Positions 18,495 through 27,279 of a stretch of 64,000 nt of DNA are shown piece after piece (the stretch's first letter is position 1; the number at the start of each line of letters is the position of its first letter). Position numbers and translations under genes: made by a program. The stretch comes from Pseudaeromonas sp963677375 (lineage in GTDB: Bacteria > Pseudomonadota > Gammaproteobacteria > Enterobacterales > Aeromonadaceae). Location: assembly GCA_963677375.2 (NCBI GenBank), contig CAXXIF010000006.1, forward strand, positions 1-64,000, given 5' to 3'. The notes beneath the pieces were generated by a model. That model was not told where the DNA came from, searched no databases, and was given only the letters and a program-made list of their open reading frames with translations.

Positions 18495-19363
18495 GCGTCT
18501 TGATCAACAAGGATACCAAGGTCATCTGTCAGGGCTTCACTGGCTCGCAAGGGACCTTTCACTCCGAACAGGCGATTGCCTACGGTACCCGGATGGTGGG
18601 TGGCGTTTCTCCCGGTAAGGGCGGAAGCACGCATCTGGGCTTGCCGGTGTTCAATACCGTGCGTGATGCGGTGTTGGCTACCGAGGCGACAGCCTCGGTG
18701 ATCTATGTTCCGGCCCCTTTTTGTAAGGATGCCATCCTCGAAGCTATCGATGCCGGTATTCAACTGATTGTCTGTATCACCGAAGGCATTCCGACTCTGG
18801 ATATGTTGCAGGTAAAGTGCAAGCTGGAAGAGACCGGAGTCCGGATGATTGGTCCTAACTGTCCGGGCGTGATCACTCCGGGCGAGTGCAAGATTGGCAT
18901 CATGCCAGGCCATATCCACTTGCCGGGTAAGGTGGGCATTGTATCCCGCTCCGGAACCTTGACCTATGAGGCCGTGAAGCAGACGACGGATGCCGGTTTT
19001 GGTCAATCCACCTGTGTGGGGATTGGCGGCGATCCGATCCCGGGTTCCAACTTTATCGATATCCTGCGTCAATTTCAGGATGATCCCAAGACCGAAGCTA
19101 TCGTGATGATTGGCGAGATTGGCGGCACTGCTGAAGAAGAGGCTGCAGCCTTCATTAAGGCTCATGTCACTAAGCCGGTGGTGTCGTACATCGCAGGTGT
19201 TACTGCACCAGCGGGCAAGCGCATGGGCCATGCCGGTGCCATTATTGCCGGTGGTAAGGGGACAGCCGCAGAGAAGTTTGCGGCGCTCGAATCGGCGGGA
19301 GTGAGGACGGTTCGCTCACTAGCCGATATCGGTTCGGCGCTCAAGGAAATCACCGGTTGGTGA
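18491..19363 (+). CDS. sucD: Succinyl-CoA synthetase alpha subunit SucD
   Basis: Alpha subunit of 290 residues, normal length. The CoA-binding N-terminus carries GFTGSQGTFHSEQAI and GGVSPGKGGSTHLGLPVF. SRSGTLTYEAV and IGGDPIPGSNFID follow. The phosphorylated histidine lies in KRMGHAGAIIAGGKGTA. It makes succinate and ATP from succinyl-CoA with SucC and is the last gene of the operon, followed by a strong terminator. There is no sdh in this window to take succinate further. Confidence 0.97.
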   Translation: MSVLINKDTKVICQGFTGSQGTFHSEQAIAYGTRMVGGVSPGKGGSTHLGLPVFNTVRDAVLATEATASVIYVPAPFCKDAILEAIDAGIQLIVCITEGIPTLDMLQVKCKLEETGVRMIGPNCPGVITPGECKIGIMPGHIHLPGKVGIVSRSGTLTYEAVKQTTDAGFGQSTCVGIGGDPIPGSNFIDILRQFQDDPKTEAIVMIGEIGGTAEEEAAAFIKAHVTKPVVSYIAGVTAPAGKRMGHAGAIIAGGKGTAAEKFAALESAGVRTVRSLADIGSALKEITGW

Positions 19364-19383
19364 GAAGCTTGGCTGCTTAGATG

Positions 19384-19411
19384 AAAAACGCCGTCTTTGG
19401 ACGGCGTTTTT
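19384..19411 (+). terminator. Intrinsic terminator of sucABCD
   Basis: Stem AAAAACGCCGTC/GACGGCGTTTTT with a TTTG loop and T tract, directly after sucD. Confidence 0.9.
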
Positions 19412-19440
19412 CGTTGACGGGTTCCGAATCCACGCCTGAA

Positions 19441-19471
19441 ATAAACAAGCCAGCTCGAGAGCTGGCTTGTT
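19441..19471 (-). terminator. Intrinsic terminator of asnS
   Basis: Inverted repeat AACAAGCCAGCTC/GAGCTGGCTTGTT; on the minus strand it is followed by TTTATTTC, 33 bases after the asnS stop. Confidence 0.75.
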
Positions 19472-19504
19472 GCTACGGATTGCGCATAGACAACCGGGTT
19501 GGAA

Positions 19505-20905
19505 TTAGAATTCGGCCGTTCGCGGCGTCCGCGGGAAGGGGATCACGTCACGCACGTTACCCATGCCGGTGACATAGACCACCAGGCGCTCAAAACCCAG
19601 ACCGAAACCGGAGTGAGGCACAGTGCCGTAACGGCGCAGATCCCGGTACCACCAATAATCGTCCTTGTTCAGTTCCATCTCGGCCAGACGTGCATCCAGA
19701 ACATCCAGACGTTCTTCCCGCTGGGAGCCTCCGATAATCTCGCCGATGCCGGGAGCCAGCACATCCATAGCGGCAACTGTCTTGCCGTCATCGTTCAAGC
19801 GCATGTAGAACGCCTTGATATCCTTCGGGTAGTTCTTCACCACCACAGGCGCCTTGAAGTGTTCCTCGGCCAGGTAGCGCTCGTGTTCGGATTGCAGATC
19901 GATACCCCATTCGACATCGAAATCGAATGTCTTGCCGCAATTCTTCAGGATCTCGATAGCGTCCGTGTAATCCACCTGGGCAAAGTCAGAGCTGACGAAT
20001 TGCTCGAGGCGGTTAAGCGCTTCTTTGTCGACATGCTGGGCAAAGAACTCCAAATCATCACGACGCTCATTCAAGACAGCCTGGAACACATACTTTAGTA
20101 ATTGCTCTGCCAGCTTGGCGTTGTCTTCCAGGTCATTAAAGGCCACTTCCGGCTCAATCATCCAGAACTCAGCCAGATGGCGGCTGGTGTTGGAGTTTTC
20201 GGCGCGGAATGTAGGGCCGAAGGTATATACCTTGGACAGGGCACAGGCATAGGTTTCAGCATTGAGCTGACCGGATACGGTCAGGAAGGCCTCTTTGCCG
20301 AAGAAATCCTGGCTGTAATCGACGGCACCTGTATCGGTGTGCGGCAAATTTTCCATATCCAGCGTCGAAACGCGGAACATCTCCCCCGCACCTTCACAAT
20401 CGGAGGCGGTAATCAGCGGCGTGGATACCCAGACAAAACCCTGTTCGTGGAAGAAGCGGTGGATGGCTTGAGCCAGACAGTTACGAACCCGAGTCACGGC
20501 CCCCATCAGGTTGGTGCGTGGGCGCAAGTGAGCCTGTTCACGTAAATATTCGATGGAGTGACGCTTGGCAGCCATCGGGTAGGTATCCGGGTCCTCGACC
20601 CAACCCACCACGTGGACGGCGGTCGCTTGCAATTCAAACGCCTGGCCCGCACCTTGGGAGGCTGCGACAACACCTGTGACTTCCACGGAGCAGCCGGTGG
20701 TCAGACGCAGCACATCATCCTCGTAATTGCTCAGGGTGTTGGGTACCACGGCCTGCACCGGATGGAAACAAGATCCATCATGGATGGCCAGGAAGGAGAT
20801 CCCGGCTTTGGAATCTCGGCGGGTACGGATCCAGCCTTGAACGGTCAGGCTGCTGCCAACGGCAAATTTGCCCTTGAGCACATCATCTACGGATGCATGG
20901 GTCAT
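19505..20905 (-). CDS. asnS: Asparaginyl-tRNA synthetase
   Basis: Class IIb aminoacyl-tRNA synthetase charging tRNA-Asn, 466 residues as in E. coli. The N-terminal OB-fold anticodon domain contains VQGWIRTRRDSKAGISFLAIHDGSC. Class II motif 2 is FRAENSNTSRHLAEFWMIEPE-like, and motif 3 is SGFGLGFERLVVYVTG. FFGKEAFLTVSGQLNAE is an AsnRS-type active-site stretch. The ATG at 20905 is used. It is convergent with sucD and upstream of the HAMP gene on the same strand, with 127 bases between. Confidence 0.96.
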   Translation of the reverse strand: MTHASVDDVLKGKFAVGSSLTVQGWIRTRRDSKAGISFLAIHDGSCFHPVQAVVPNTLSNYEDDVLRLTTGCSVEVTGVVAASQGAGQAFELQATAVHVVGWVEDPDTYPMAAKRHSIEYLREQAHLRPRTNLMGAVTRVRNCLAQAIHRFFHEQGFVWVSTPLITASDCEGAGEMFRVSTLDMENLPHTDTGAVDYSQDFFGKEAFLTVSGQLNAETYACALSKVYTFGPTFRAENSNTSRHLAEFWMIEPEVAFNDLEDNAKLAEQLLKYVFQAVLNERRDDLEFFAQHVDKEALNRLEQFVSSDFAQVDYTDAIEILKNCGKTFDFDVEWGIDLQSEHERYLAEEHFKAPVVVKNYPKDIKAFYMRLNDDGKTVAAMDVLAPGIGEIIGGSQREERLDVLDARLAEMELNKDDYWWYRDLRRYGTVPHSGFGLGFERLVVYVTGMGNVRDVIPFPRTPRTAEF

Positions 20906-21032
20906 CTGATTATTATCTCCAACTTATTGTCGTACCGGACTCCCAGCCCGGTTTTTTGATCGCATCATCTTACCTGCGCCGAATCAGGACTCAAGCAAAA
21001 GATGGCTGAAGTCGGGTGCTTGACTGCTCCGA

Positions 21033-21800
21033 CTAGGGTTCAGGGTGGCGTGGCGGTTTGTGCGGCTCTTGCGAGGTGGCCAGGCTCGCCATCAGCTGAT
21101 TGAAGTTTTCACTCAATCGTCCGAGTTCATCATTGCGCTCCACTGGCAAACGGATGCTATGGTCACCCAGATCGCTGGCGCGCTCCATGGCCAGCGAGAT
21201 CCGGTGTAGTGGCCCCACGATCTGGCGGCGGATGATATAGAGCGCCAGCAGCAGACCGGCACCAAAAAACAGGCAGAGCAGCAGAGCACTCGTGAGCAAG
21301 TGGGTTTCAATCTGATCCAGTGCGGCATTCAGTGAATATTCAAGACGAATCCAGTGTGGCGTCTGGTTGGCGGCGCGGCAATCGCGACATGGGGTAAACC
21401 AGGCTGGACTGATGGCCTGATAGATCACCAGGCCGGTATCCTTGCCGTGCTCCATCAACTGGTAATTTTGGTTTTTTGACGGGCCCTGGCTCATCAACGG
21501 CCGGGGCGTGACTGAACTCGCTGCTCCCATCTCTTTGGCCTGCTCCGCCGTGAAAAGCTGCAGTGAGACCAACAGAGGGTTGGCCGCTACTTGCTGGCGC
21601 AGGGTTTCACGGTCGGCGGCTGTGGTCAGATTGGCGGCACCGTCCAGATAGGATTTCAGCAATAACTCAGCCTGAGTCTGGGCAACCTGCAAGACCAGTT
21701 CGCGCTCGCGATGGGCTTGATAACCGGTGATAGCGATCAGCACGGAAGAAAAAATGATCAACAGGACGAAGCAGACCTTGCCTGCAATCGAGATACGCAT
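21033..21800 (-). CDS. HAMP-domain membrane sensor protein without output domain
   Basis: A 255-residue protein with membrane helix 1 at about 9-26, a periplasmic region of about 140 residues, membrane helix 2 at about 169-190, and a HAMP domain (191-245: PLHRISLAMERASDLGDHS...RNDELGRLSENFNQLM). No histidine kinase, methyl-accepting, GGDEF or EAL domain follows. The periplasmic part carries a CxxC pair at C138 and C141 (PCRDC), close to helix 2, which could be a redox or metal site. It may signal through a partner protein. It lies between asnS and bioA and is transcribed with the same polarity; function unknown. Confidence 0.75.
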   Translation of the reverse strand: MRISIAGKVCFVLLIIFSSVLIAITGYQAHRERELVLQVAQTQAELLLKSYLDGAANLTTAADRETLRQQVAANPLLVSLQLFTAEQAKEMGAASSVTPRPLMSQGPSKNQNYQLMEHGKDTGLVIYQAISPAWFTPCRDCRAANQTPHWIRLEYSLNAALDQIETHLLTSALLLCLFFGAGLLLALYIIRRQIVGPLHRISLAMERASDLGDHSIRLPVERNDELGRLSENFNQLMASLATSQEPHKPPRHPEP

Positions 21801-21911
21801 CGAGGGATCCTGATTGGAGTCAGCGGCCCACCGCCGCTGAAGAGGTCGATACTATACCAGAGCCACTTCAGGATGTGGCGCTCCGACGGCGATGAGGTTG
21901 TGCATGCCCTG

Positions 21912-23198
21912 CTAGTTCGTGATGCGGGTTGCCATCTGATCGAGAGCTGCACCAACGGCATGGGTGAGTTGCTGCAACTGTTCGGGCTGAATGATGAAGG
22001 GTGGCATCAGGTAAATAAGACGCCCGAATGGCCGGATCCAGACCCCTAGTTCGACGAAGTAAGCCTGTAAGTGGGCCATGTCGACGGGCTCATGGGTTTC
22101 AATTACCCCAATGGCGCCGAGTACCCGCACATCCTTGACCGCTGGATGCTGCCGATAAGGCATCAGCTCTGAACGCAGTTGTGCGGCTATGCTTTCTACC
22201 CGGTTTTGCCAGTCGGAGGCGAGCAATAACTCAATCGAGGCATTCGCGACCGCGCAAGCTAACGGGTTGCCCATGAATGTGGGGCCGTGCATCAGCACAC
22301 CGGCTTGGCCGTCACAGATACCACGCATGATTTTTTCACTGGTCAGGGTTGCGGAGAGGGTGAGATAACCACCGGTCAGTGCCTTCCCCAGGCAGAGAAC
22401 ATCCGGACTGATCCCGGCCCATTCGCAGGCAAATAATTTGCCCGTTCGGCCAAAACCAGTGGCAATTTCATCCGCAATCAAGAGTACATCGAACTCATCG
22501 CACAGGGCTCGAACCTGACGTAAATACTCCGGGTGGTAAAAGCGCATGCCACCCGCACCTTGGACTATGGGCTCCAGTATGAGGGCGGCAAACTGCTGGG
22601 CATCTGTCTGCAACAGCTGGCGCAGGGGCTGGATATCGTCTGGCTGCCAGGGGCCATCGAACGGGCTTTGTGGGGCGGGAACAAACGCATGCTCCGGCAA
22701 AAAGCCTTTATAGAGCCGGTGCATGCTGCCATCGGGATCTGTGACGCTCATGGCACCAAAGGTATCACCATGATATCCCTGCCGCAGTGCGATAAACCGG
22801 GCTCGGGGCTGACCACGGCTCTGCCAGTACTGCAGTGCCATTTTCAGGGCTACCTCGACGGCGACCGAACCCGAATCGGCCAGAAAGACCCGATCCAGTC
22901 CGGGCGGTGTCAGCGCGACCAGAGTGCGACACAAGCGAGTTGCGGGTTCGTGACGAATACCTCCGAACATGACATGGGACATCTTCTGGAGTTGGCACTC
23001 GGCGGCAGCATTGAGCTCCGGTACGTTATAACCATGCAGACAGGCCCACCAGGAGGACATGCCATCGACCAGGTTACGTCCATCAGCCAGTTGCAGATAG
23101 ACGCCATCGGCTTGAACGACTTCATAGGTGGGGAGCGGTCGGGTCAGAGAGGTATAGGGGTGCCAGATGTGTTGCTGATCAAATGTGCTATTGTTCAT
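21912..23198 (-). CDS. bioA: Adenosylmethionine-8-amino-7-oxononanoate aminotransferase BioA
   Basis: PLP enzyme that makes 7,8-diaminopelargonate from 7-keto-8-aminopelargonate with SAM as amino donor. It is 428 residues. Signature features are HIWHPYTSL at the N-terminus, DGMSSWWACLHGYN, FLADSGSVAVEVALKMA, RQGYHGDTFGAMSV, EPIVQGAGGM, ADEIATGFGRTGK and the PLP-lysine stretch LCLGKALTGGYL. The ATG at 23198 gives MNNSTFDQQHIWHPY; a TTG 18 bases upstream falls inside the operator and is unlikely. It is divergent from bioBFCD across a BirA-like operator. Confidence 0.95.
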   Translation of the reverse strand: MNNSTFDQQHIWHPYTSLTRPLPTYEVVQADGVYLQLADGRNLVDGMSSWWACLHGYNVPELNAAAECQLQKMSHVMFGGIRHEPATRLCRTLVALTPPGLDRVFLADSGSVAVEVALKMALQYWQSRGQPRARFIALRQGYHGDTFGAMSVTDPDGSMHRLYKGFLPEHAFVPAPQSPFDGPWQPDDIQPLRQLLQTDAQQFAALILEPIVQGAGGMRFYHPEYLRQVRALCDEFDVLLIADEIATGFGRTGKLFACEWAGISPDVLCLGKALTGGYLTLSATLTSEKIMRGICDGQAGVLMHGPTFMGNPLACAVANASIELLLASDWQNRVESIAAQLRSELMPYRQHPAVKDVRVLGAIGVIETHEPVDMAHLQAYFVELGVWIRPFGRLIYLMPPFIIQPEQLQQLTHAVGAALDQMATRITN

Positions 23199-23209
23199 AA
23201 CCTGTTCGC

Positions 23210-23243
23210 TTGTCAATTTATAACATCATGTTTTGGTTGACAG
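23210..23243. promoter_or_regulatory. BirA-type biotin operator between bioA and bioB
   Basis: Imperfect dyad of half sites TTGTCAATT (23210-23218) and GGTTGACAG (23235-23243) separated by 16 bases, close to the BirA consensus TTGTAAACC-N15-GGTTTACAA. The right half overlaps a TTGACA -35 box for bioB, and a minus-strand TATAAA lies inside the spacer for bioA. Biotinyl-AMP-loaded BirA would repress both directions. Confidence 0.65.
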
Positions 23244-23264
23244 CATACTGGCCCTCCCTAGACT
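23237..23264 (+). promoter_or_regulatory. Likely bioB promoter
   Basis: TTGACA at 23237-23242, a 16-base spacer and TAGACT at 23259-23264, 33 bases before the bioB ATG. The -35 box overlaps the right operator half site. Confidence 0.55.
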
Positions 23265-23297
23265 AGCCAAGTCTATTCCCATTTTCGAGAGTCTGTC

Positions 23298-24380
23298 ATG
23301 GAAGCTGAAATTCGCCATAACTGGAGTGTGGAGCAGGTCAAATCCCTGTTCGCCTTACCTTTCAACGACCTGTTGTTTCAGGCTCAGTCTATCCATCGTC
23401 AGCATTTTAACCCGAACGAAGTTCAGGTCAGCACCCTGCTGTCGATCAAGACGGGTGCCTGTCCCGAGGATTGTAAATATTGCCCGCAGAGTGCCCGTTA
23501 TCAGACCGGGCTGGAGTCGGAACGGTTGCTGGAAGTGGAAAAAGTCCTCGAGCGTGCGCGGGAGGCCAAGTTGGCAGGATCGTCCCGCTTCTGTATGGGC
23601 GCTGCCTGGCGCAACCCGCGGGATCGGGATATGCCCTATCTGCTGCGCATGGTGCAGGAAGTCAAGGAGATGGGCATGGAAACCTGCATGACTCTGGGTA
23701 TGCTGACCGCCGACCAAGCCAGTCAGTTGGCGGGTGCCGGGCTGGATTATTACAACCACAACCTGGATACATCGCCGGAATTTTATGGCGATATTATTAC
23801 CACCCGTACCTATCAGGATCGTCTGGATACCCTGTCTCATGTACGTGGGGCCGGGATGAAGGTCTGCTCGGGCGGTATCATAGGAATGGGTGAAAGCGCG
23901 ACGGATCGAGCCGGTCTTCTGGTGCAGTTAGCCAACTTGTCGCCCCAGCCGGAGAGTGTCCCTATCAATATGCTGGTCAAGGTCAAGGGAACGCCGCTGG
24001 AAAATGAAGCCGAGGTCGATCCTTTCGACTTCGTGCGCATCATCGCCGTGGCGCGGATCATGATGCCAGCCTCCCATGTGCGACTCTCTGCCGGGCGAGA
24101 AAAAATGAACGACCAGATGCAGGCCCTCTGCTTCATGGCCGGAGCCAATTCCATCTTCTACGGTTGCAAGCTGCTGACCACCGCCAATCCACACGAAAAT
24201 TCCGATATGCAGTTATTCAACCGATTGGGGATACACCCTGAACAGCGAGTCCAGAAGCCCGATCTGATGCAGGAACAGGCGATCCGTGAAGCGGTGCAGG
24301 AGAATCAGGATGACAGTGAACTCTTCTACGATGCCAGCAAGCCCAGAGCCGTGCGTCAGCAAGCCAAAGCCGATGCCTGA
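23298..24380 (+). CDS. bioB: Biotin synthase BioB
   Basis: Radical-SAM enzyme inserting sulfur into dethiobiotin. The 360-residue protein carries the [4Fe-4S] SAM motif CPEDCKYC (C55, C59, C62) in LLSIKTGACPEDCKYCPQSA. Other family features are NHNLDTSPEFYG, KVCSGGIIGMGE, RLSAGREKMN (the arginine that holds the [2Fe-2S] cluster) and GANSIFYGCKLLTTANP. It is the first gene of bioBFCD and overlaps the start of bioF. Confidence 0.97.
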   Translation: MEAEIRHNWSVEQVKSLFALPFNDLLFQAQSIHRQHFNPNEVQVSTLLSIKTGACPEDCKYCPQSARYQTGLESERLLEVEKVLERAREAKLAGSSRFCMGAAWRNPRDRDMPYLLRMVQEVKEMGMETCMTLGMLTADQASQLAGAGLDYYNHNLDTSPEFYGDIITTRTYQDRLDTLSHVRGAGMKVCSGGIIGMGESATDRAGLLVQLANLSPQPESVPINMLVKVKGTPLENEAEVDPFDFVRIIAVARIMMPASHVRLSAGREKMNDQMQALCFMAGANSIFYGCKLLTTANPHENSDMQLFNRLGIHPEQRVQKPDLMQEQAIREAVQENQDDSELFYDASKPRAVRQQAKADA

Positions 24381-25554
24381 GCAGATGCCATTCCAGTTGG
24401 GAGCTGAATTACTGGCCCGTCGTGAGCAGGGGTTGCTGCGTCAGCGGCAGGTTCTGCAATCGGGGCAGGGGGCTTCGTTACTGATTGACGGTCGGCGCTA
24501 CCTTAATTTTTCCTCCAATGATTACCTGGGGGCTGCGGCACAACCCATAATTGCTGCCGCATGGCAACAGGGCCTCGAAGAATGGGGGGCTGGCTCGGGC
24601 GCATCCCCTCTGGTGACCGGTTATACCCAGGCCCATCAAGATCTGGAGCAGGCTCTAGCCCGCTGGCTCGGGGTAGAAGCCGTGCTGTTATTTTCGACCG
24701 GATTTGCCGCCAATCAGGCCGTGCTCAAAGCCTTGCTTAAGCCGAGCCATCGCCAGTGGCAAGATCGGCTCAATCACGCTTCCTTACAGGAGGCCGGGGC
24801 CATGGTGTCGGCTCGTATGCACCGCTTCCGCCATAATGATATGGTCCATCTGGCGACTCAGTTGCAGTCCGCTGCGGGCCTCATCATCAGCGAGGGGGTG
24901 TTCAGCATGGATGGCGATCAAGCCCCTTGTGATGAGTTACTGGCATTGGCCGAAGCCAGCGGAAACTGGTTGATGCTGGATGATGCCCATGGATTTGGCG
25001 TCCATGGCCGCGGCGGACGCGGCACTTTGGATGTACAGGGCGTCGTCCCTGCACGGGTTTCCATTCTGGTTGGAACGTTCGGTAAGGCATTCGGTACCGC
25101 AGGAGCCTTTGTGGCTGGCTCTCGTGAGTTGATTGATTACCTGCTCAATTTTGCCCGTGATTATGTCTACAGCACCCATATGCCAGCATCGCAAGCCGTG
25201 GCGACCCTGGCGGCGCTTCATTGGGTGAGCCAGGCCGATGCCGAACGTGCGCATCTGCAACAGCTCATTGCTTACTTCCGACACGAAGCTGCCGCTGCCG
25301 GATTGACACTGATGCCTTCGACATCGGCGATCCAGCCTCTGCTGGTGGGGGATAGTGGCAAGGCCCTGTCGTGGGCAAACCGGTTGCGCGAACAGGGGTG
25401 TTGGGTGACAGCGATTCGTCCACCGACTGTCCCGGCTGGCATGGCCAGGCTACGTCTGACTCTGACAGCGAGTCACTCCTTCGCGGATGTGGATCTCCTC
25501 GTGCGGGCTTTGACGGCGGCAGGAGAAGCGGTAGGAGAACATGGCGATGAGTGA
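24373..25554 (+). CDS. bioF: 8-amino-7-oxononanoate synthase BioF
   Basis: PLP enzyme of the alpha-oxoamine synthase family joining pimeloyl-ACP (or -CoA) and alanine. It is about 393 residues. Motifs are FSSNDYLG, GSGASPLVTGY, HASLQEAGAM, SMDGDQAP, LMLDDAHGFGVHGRGGRG and the PLP-lysine site VGTFGKAFGTAGAF. The start ATG at 24373 overlaps the bioB end by eight bases; an ATG at 24385 is also possible. The end overlaps bioC. Confidence 0.95.
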   Translation: MPEQMPFQLGAELLARREQGLLRQRQVLQSGQGASLLIDGRRYLNFSSNDYLGAAAQPIIAAAWQQGLEEWGAGSGASPLVTGYTQAHQDLEQALARWLGVEAVLLFSTGFAANQAVLKALLKPSHRQWQDRLNHASLQEAGAMVSARMHRFRHNDMVHLATQLQSAAGLIISEGVFSMDGDQAPCDELLALAEASGNWLMLDDAHGFGVHGRGGRGTLDVQGVVPARVSILVGTFGKAFGTAGAFVAGSRELIDYLLNFARDYVYSTHMPASQAVATLAALHWVSQADAERAHLQQLIAYFRHEAAAAGLTLMPSTSAIQPLLVGDSGKALSWANRLREQGCWVTAIRPPTVPAGMARLRLTLTASHSFADVDLLVRALTAAGEAVGEHGDE

Positions 25555-26329
25555 CGGGTCATTCGCTGTTGATAAAATCGACTTGGCTGCCAGATTTGGC
25601 AAGGCGGCAAGCCATTATGACCAATACGCGCAGATCCAGCAGTTGATTGGCGAGTATTTGCTTGGCCTTTTACCCCAACAAAACTATGAGGTTGCTCTCG
25701 ATTTGGGATGTGGCACCGGCTTTTTTCTACAAAAGCTGCAACCCTTATGTGGGCGCTTGTTTGCCCTCGATTTATCTATGGGTATGTTGGCGGCAGCGGC
25801 CAGTAAATGCCCGGATGCCGGGTTGCTGTGTGGCGATGCCGAACAGTTACCCTTGTCTCACGGGGTTGTTGATCTGGTATTTTCCAGTTTGGCGCTGCAG
25901 TGGTGTGAATCATTGCCACAAGCATTGAGTGAAATACACCGGGTATTGAGTCCTGGCGGTCGTTTGGCGTTTGCTACTCTAAGCTCGGGGAGTCTTGGCG
26001 AATTGCGTCGAGCCTGGCAGCAGGTCGATGCACTGGACCATGTGAATACCTTCATTCAGGAAGACACGTTGAAATCACTCTGTATCGAGCAGGGATTTAA
26101 ACTGGAGCTGTGGCACTGTGAACGACACGTCTTGCATTATCCGTCGTTGCGTGAGTTACTCATGGGCCTCAAAGGAATAGGTGCAAACCAGGTTACGGGT
26201 CAGCGTTCAAATGGTTTGGCGGGGCGTCAACGTTGGCTTAAATTAGAAAAATCCTATGAATATGAAAGAGATGATACGGGCTTGCTACCAGTTAGCTATG
26301 AAGTTTGCTACGGAGTTTTGATGCGATGA
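25541..26329 (+). CDS. bioC: Malonyl-ACP O-methyltransferase BioC
   Basis: SAM-dependent methyltransferase that caps malonyl-ACP so that the fatty-acid cycle can build the pimeloyl chain. It is 262 residues. Class I methyltransferase motif I is ALDLGCGTGFFLQ (about 52-64), post-I FALDLSMGML, then LCGDAEQLPL and LVFSSLALQWC, and the BioC-typical FGKAASHYDQYAQIQ at the N-terminus. LMGLKGIGANQV near the end is also a BioC feature. The start could be 25541 or 25547. The stop overlaps the bioD ATG. Confidence 0.94.
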   Translation: MAMSDGSFAVDKIDLAARFGKAASHYDQYAQIQQLIGEYLLGLLPQQNYEVALDLGCGTGFFLQKLQPLCGRLFALDLSMGMLAAAASKCPDAGLLCGDAEQLPLSHGVVDLVFSSLALQWCESLPQALSEIHRVLSPGGRLAFATLSSGSLGELRRAWQQVDALDHVNTFIQEDTLKSLCIEQGFKLELWHCERHVLHYPSLRELLMGLKGIGANQVTGQRSNGLAGRQRWLKLEKSYEYERDDTGLLPVSYEVCYGVLMR

Positions 26330-27006
26330 CTAAATCTTTTTTCATCACCGGCACCGATACCGAGGTGGGTAAGACAGTCTCTACTGTTGCCTTGTTACGG
26401 GCAGCCAATAAATTGGGTCTGTTAACCGCAGCCTATAAGCCAGTGGCCTCGGGTTGCGATCTGATGGAGGAGGGGTTGTGCAATCAGGATGTCGTACTGC
26501 TGCAGAAAAATACCTCATTACGTCTGGAGTACGAAGAGCTGGTTGGCTACTGTTTTGAACCCCACATAGCGCCGCACATTGCCTCCGAAGAGAGTGGTGT
26601 TCCCATCGAATTTGGCGTCTTGAGTGATGGCCTTAGAAGGCTCAAAGAAACGGATGCCGACATGATATTCATCGAAGGGGCTGGAGGCTGGCGTTTGCCG
26701 GTCGGACATGGTCACTTTCTCTCTGATTGGGTTCGCCATGAAGATTTACCCGTCATTCTGGTGGTCGGGGCCAAGTTAGGATGCTTGAATCACGCCATGC
26801 TGACCTGCGAAGCGATCCAACATGATCGTCTGAAGATCGCCGGCTGGTGCGTGAACAGGATCCATCCCGGCATGAGCCATTACAAGGCTAACCTGGAAAC
26901 TCTCAAGAGCTTGATGCCCGCTCCGTTTCTGGGCGAGATCCCCTATCTGGCCAGGCCTTTCGAATCGGATCTCGGTCAGTATCTGGATCTCTCTGTGTTG
27001 CTCTGA
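26326..27006 (+). CDS. bioD: Dethiobiotin synthetase BioD
   Basis: ATP-dependent carboxylase closing the ureido ring of dethiobiotin. It is 226 residues with P-loop GTDTEVGKT at 9-17, KPVASG, and IEGAGGWRLPV. The ATG at 26326 shares bases with the bioC stop (ATGA). It is the last gene of bioBFCD and is followed by a terminator. The closing motif EIPYLARP matches the family. Confidence 0.95.
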   Translation: MTKSFFITGTDTEVGKTVSTVALLRAANKLGLLTAAYKPVASGCDLMEEGLCNQDVVLLQKNTSLRLEYEELVGYCFEPHIAPHIASEESGVPIEFGVLSDGLRRLKETDADMIFIEGAGGWRLPVGHGHFLSDWVRHEDLPVILVVGAKLGCLNHAMLTCEAIQHDRLKIAGWCVNRIHPGMSHYKANLETLKSLMPAPFLGEIPYLARPFESDLGQYLDLSVLL

Positions 27007-27028
27007 TACGCAGTTTTTTGCTGTTCTG

Positions 27029-27060
27029 ACACCATGTCGAAGGACATGGTGTTTTTGTTT
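27029..27060 (+). terminator. Intrinsic terminator of bioBFCD
   Basis: Stem ACACCATGTC/GACATGGTGT with a GAAG loop followed by TTTTGTTT. Confidence 0.85.
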
Positions 27061-27159
27061 CAGCGCCGTTCATTGAAATTCCTTGTCTTGACCCTATTAT
27101 AATTTTCAAGCGCGGTCGACTCTCGCTACCTCTGGCCATTATCAAGGATAATGCGAAGG

Positions 27160-27182
27160 ATCGTCAGGTTTTTCCTGACGAT
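27160..27182. repeat. Perfect hairpin repeat upstream of htpX
   Basis: Nine-base arms ATCGTCAGG/CCTGACGAT around a TTTTT loop, about 100 bases before the htpX ATG and 150 after bioD. No T tract follows. Could be an htpX control site or a backup terminator. Confidence 0.6.
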
Positions 27183-27279
27183 TTGGTCGGTATAGACTGC
27201 TGCCTTTTACGTGGTATATATGTTACCAATACGTACCTGAATCAAGGTCTCGGTATCCTAGATCCCTTAAGGAGTCTTC

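Noticed and set aside
18077..19231. A 384-codon minus-strand frame opposite sucC and sucD
   Set aside because: Antisense shadow, spans two real genes and has no start site or motif.
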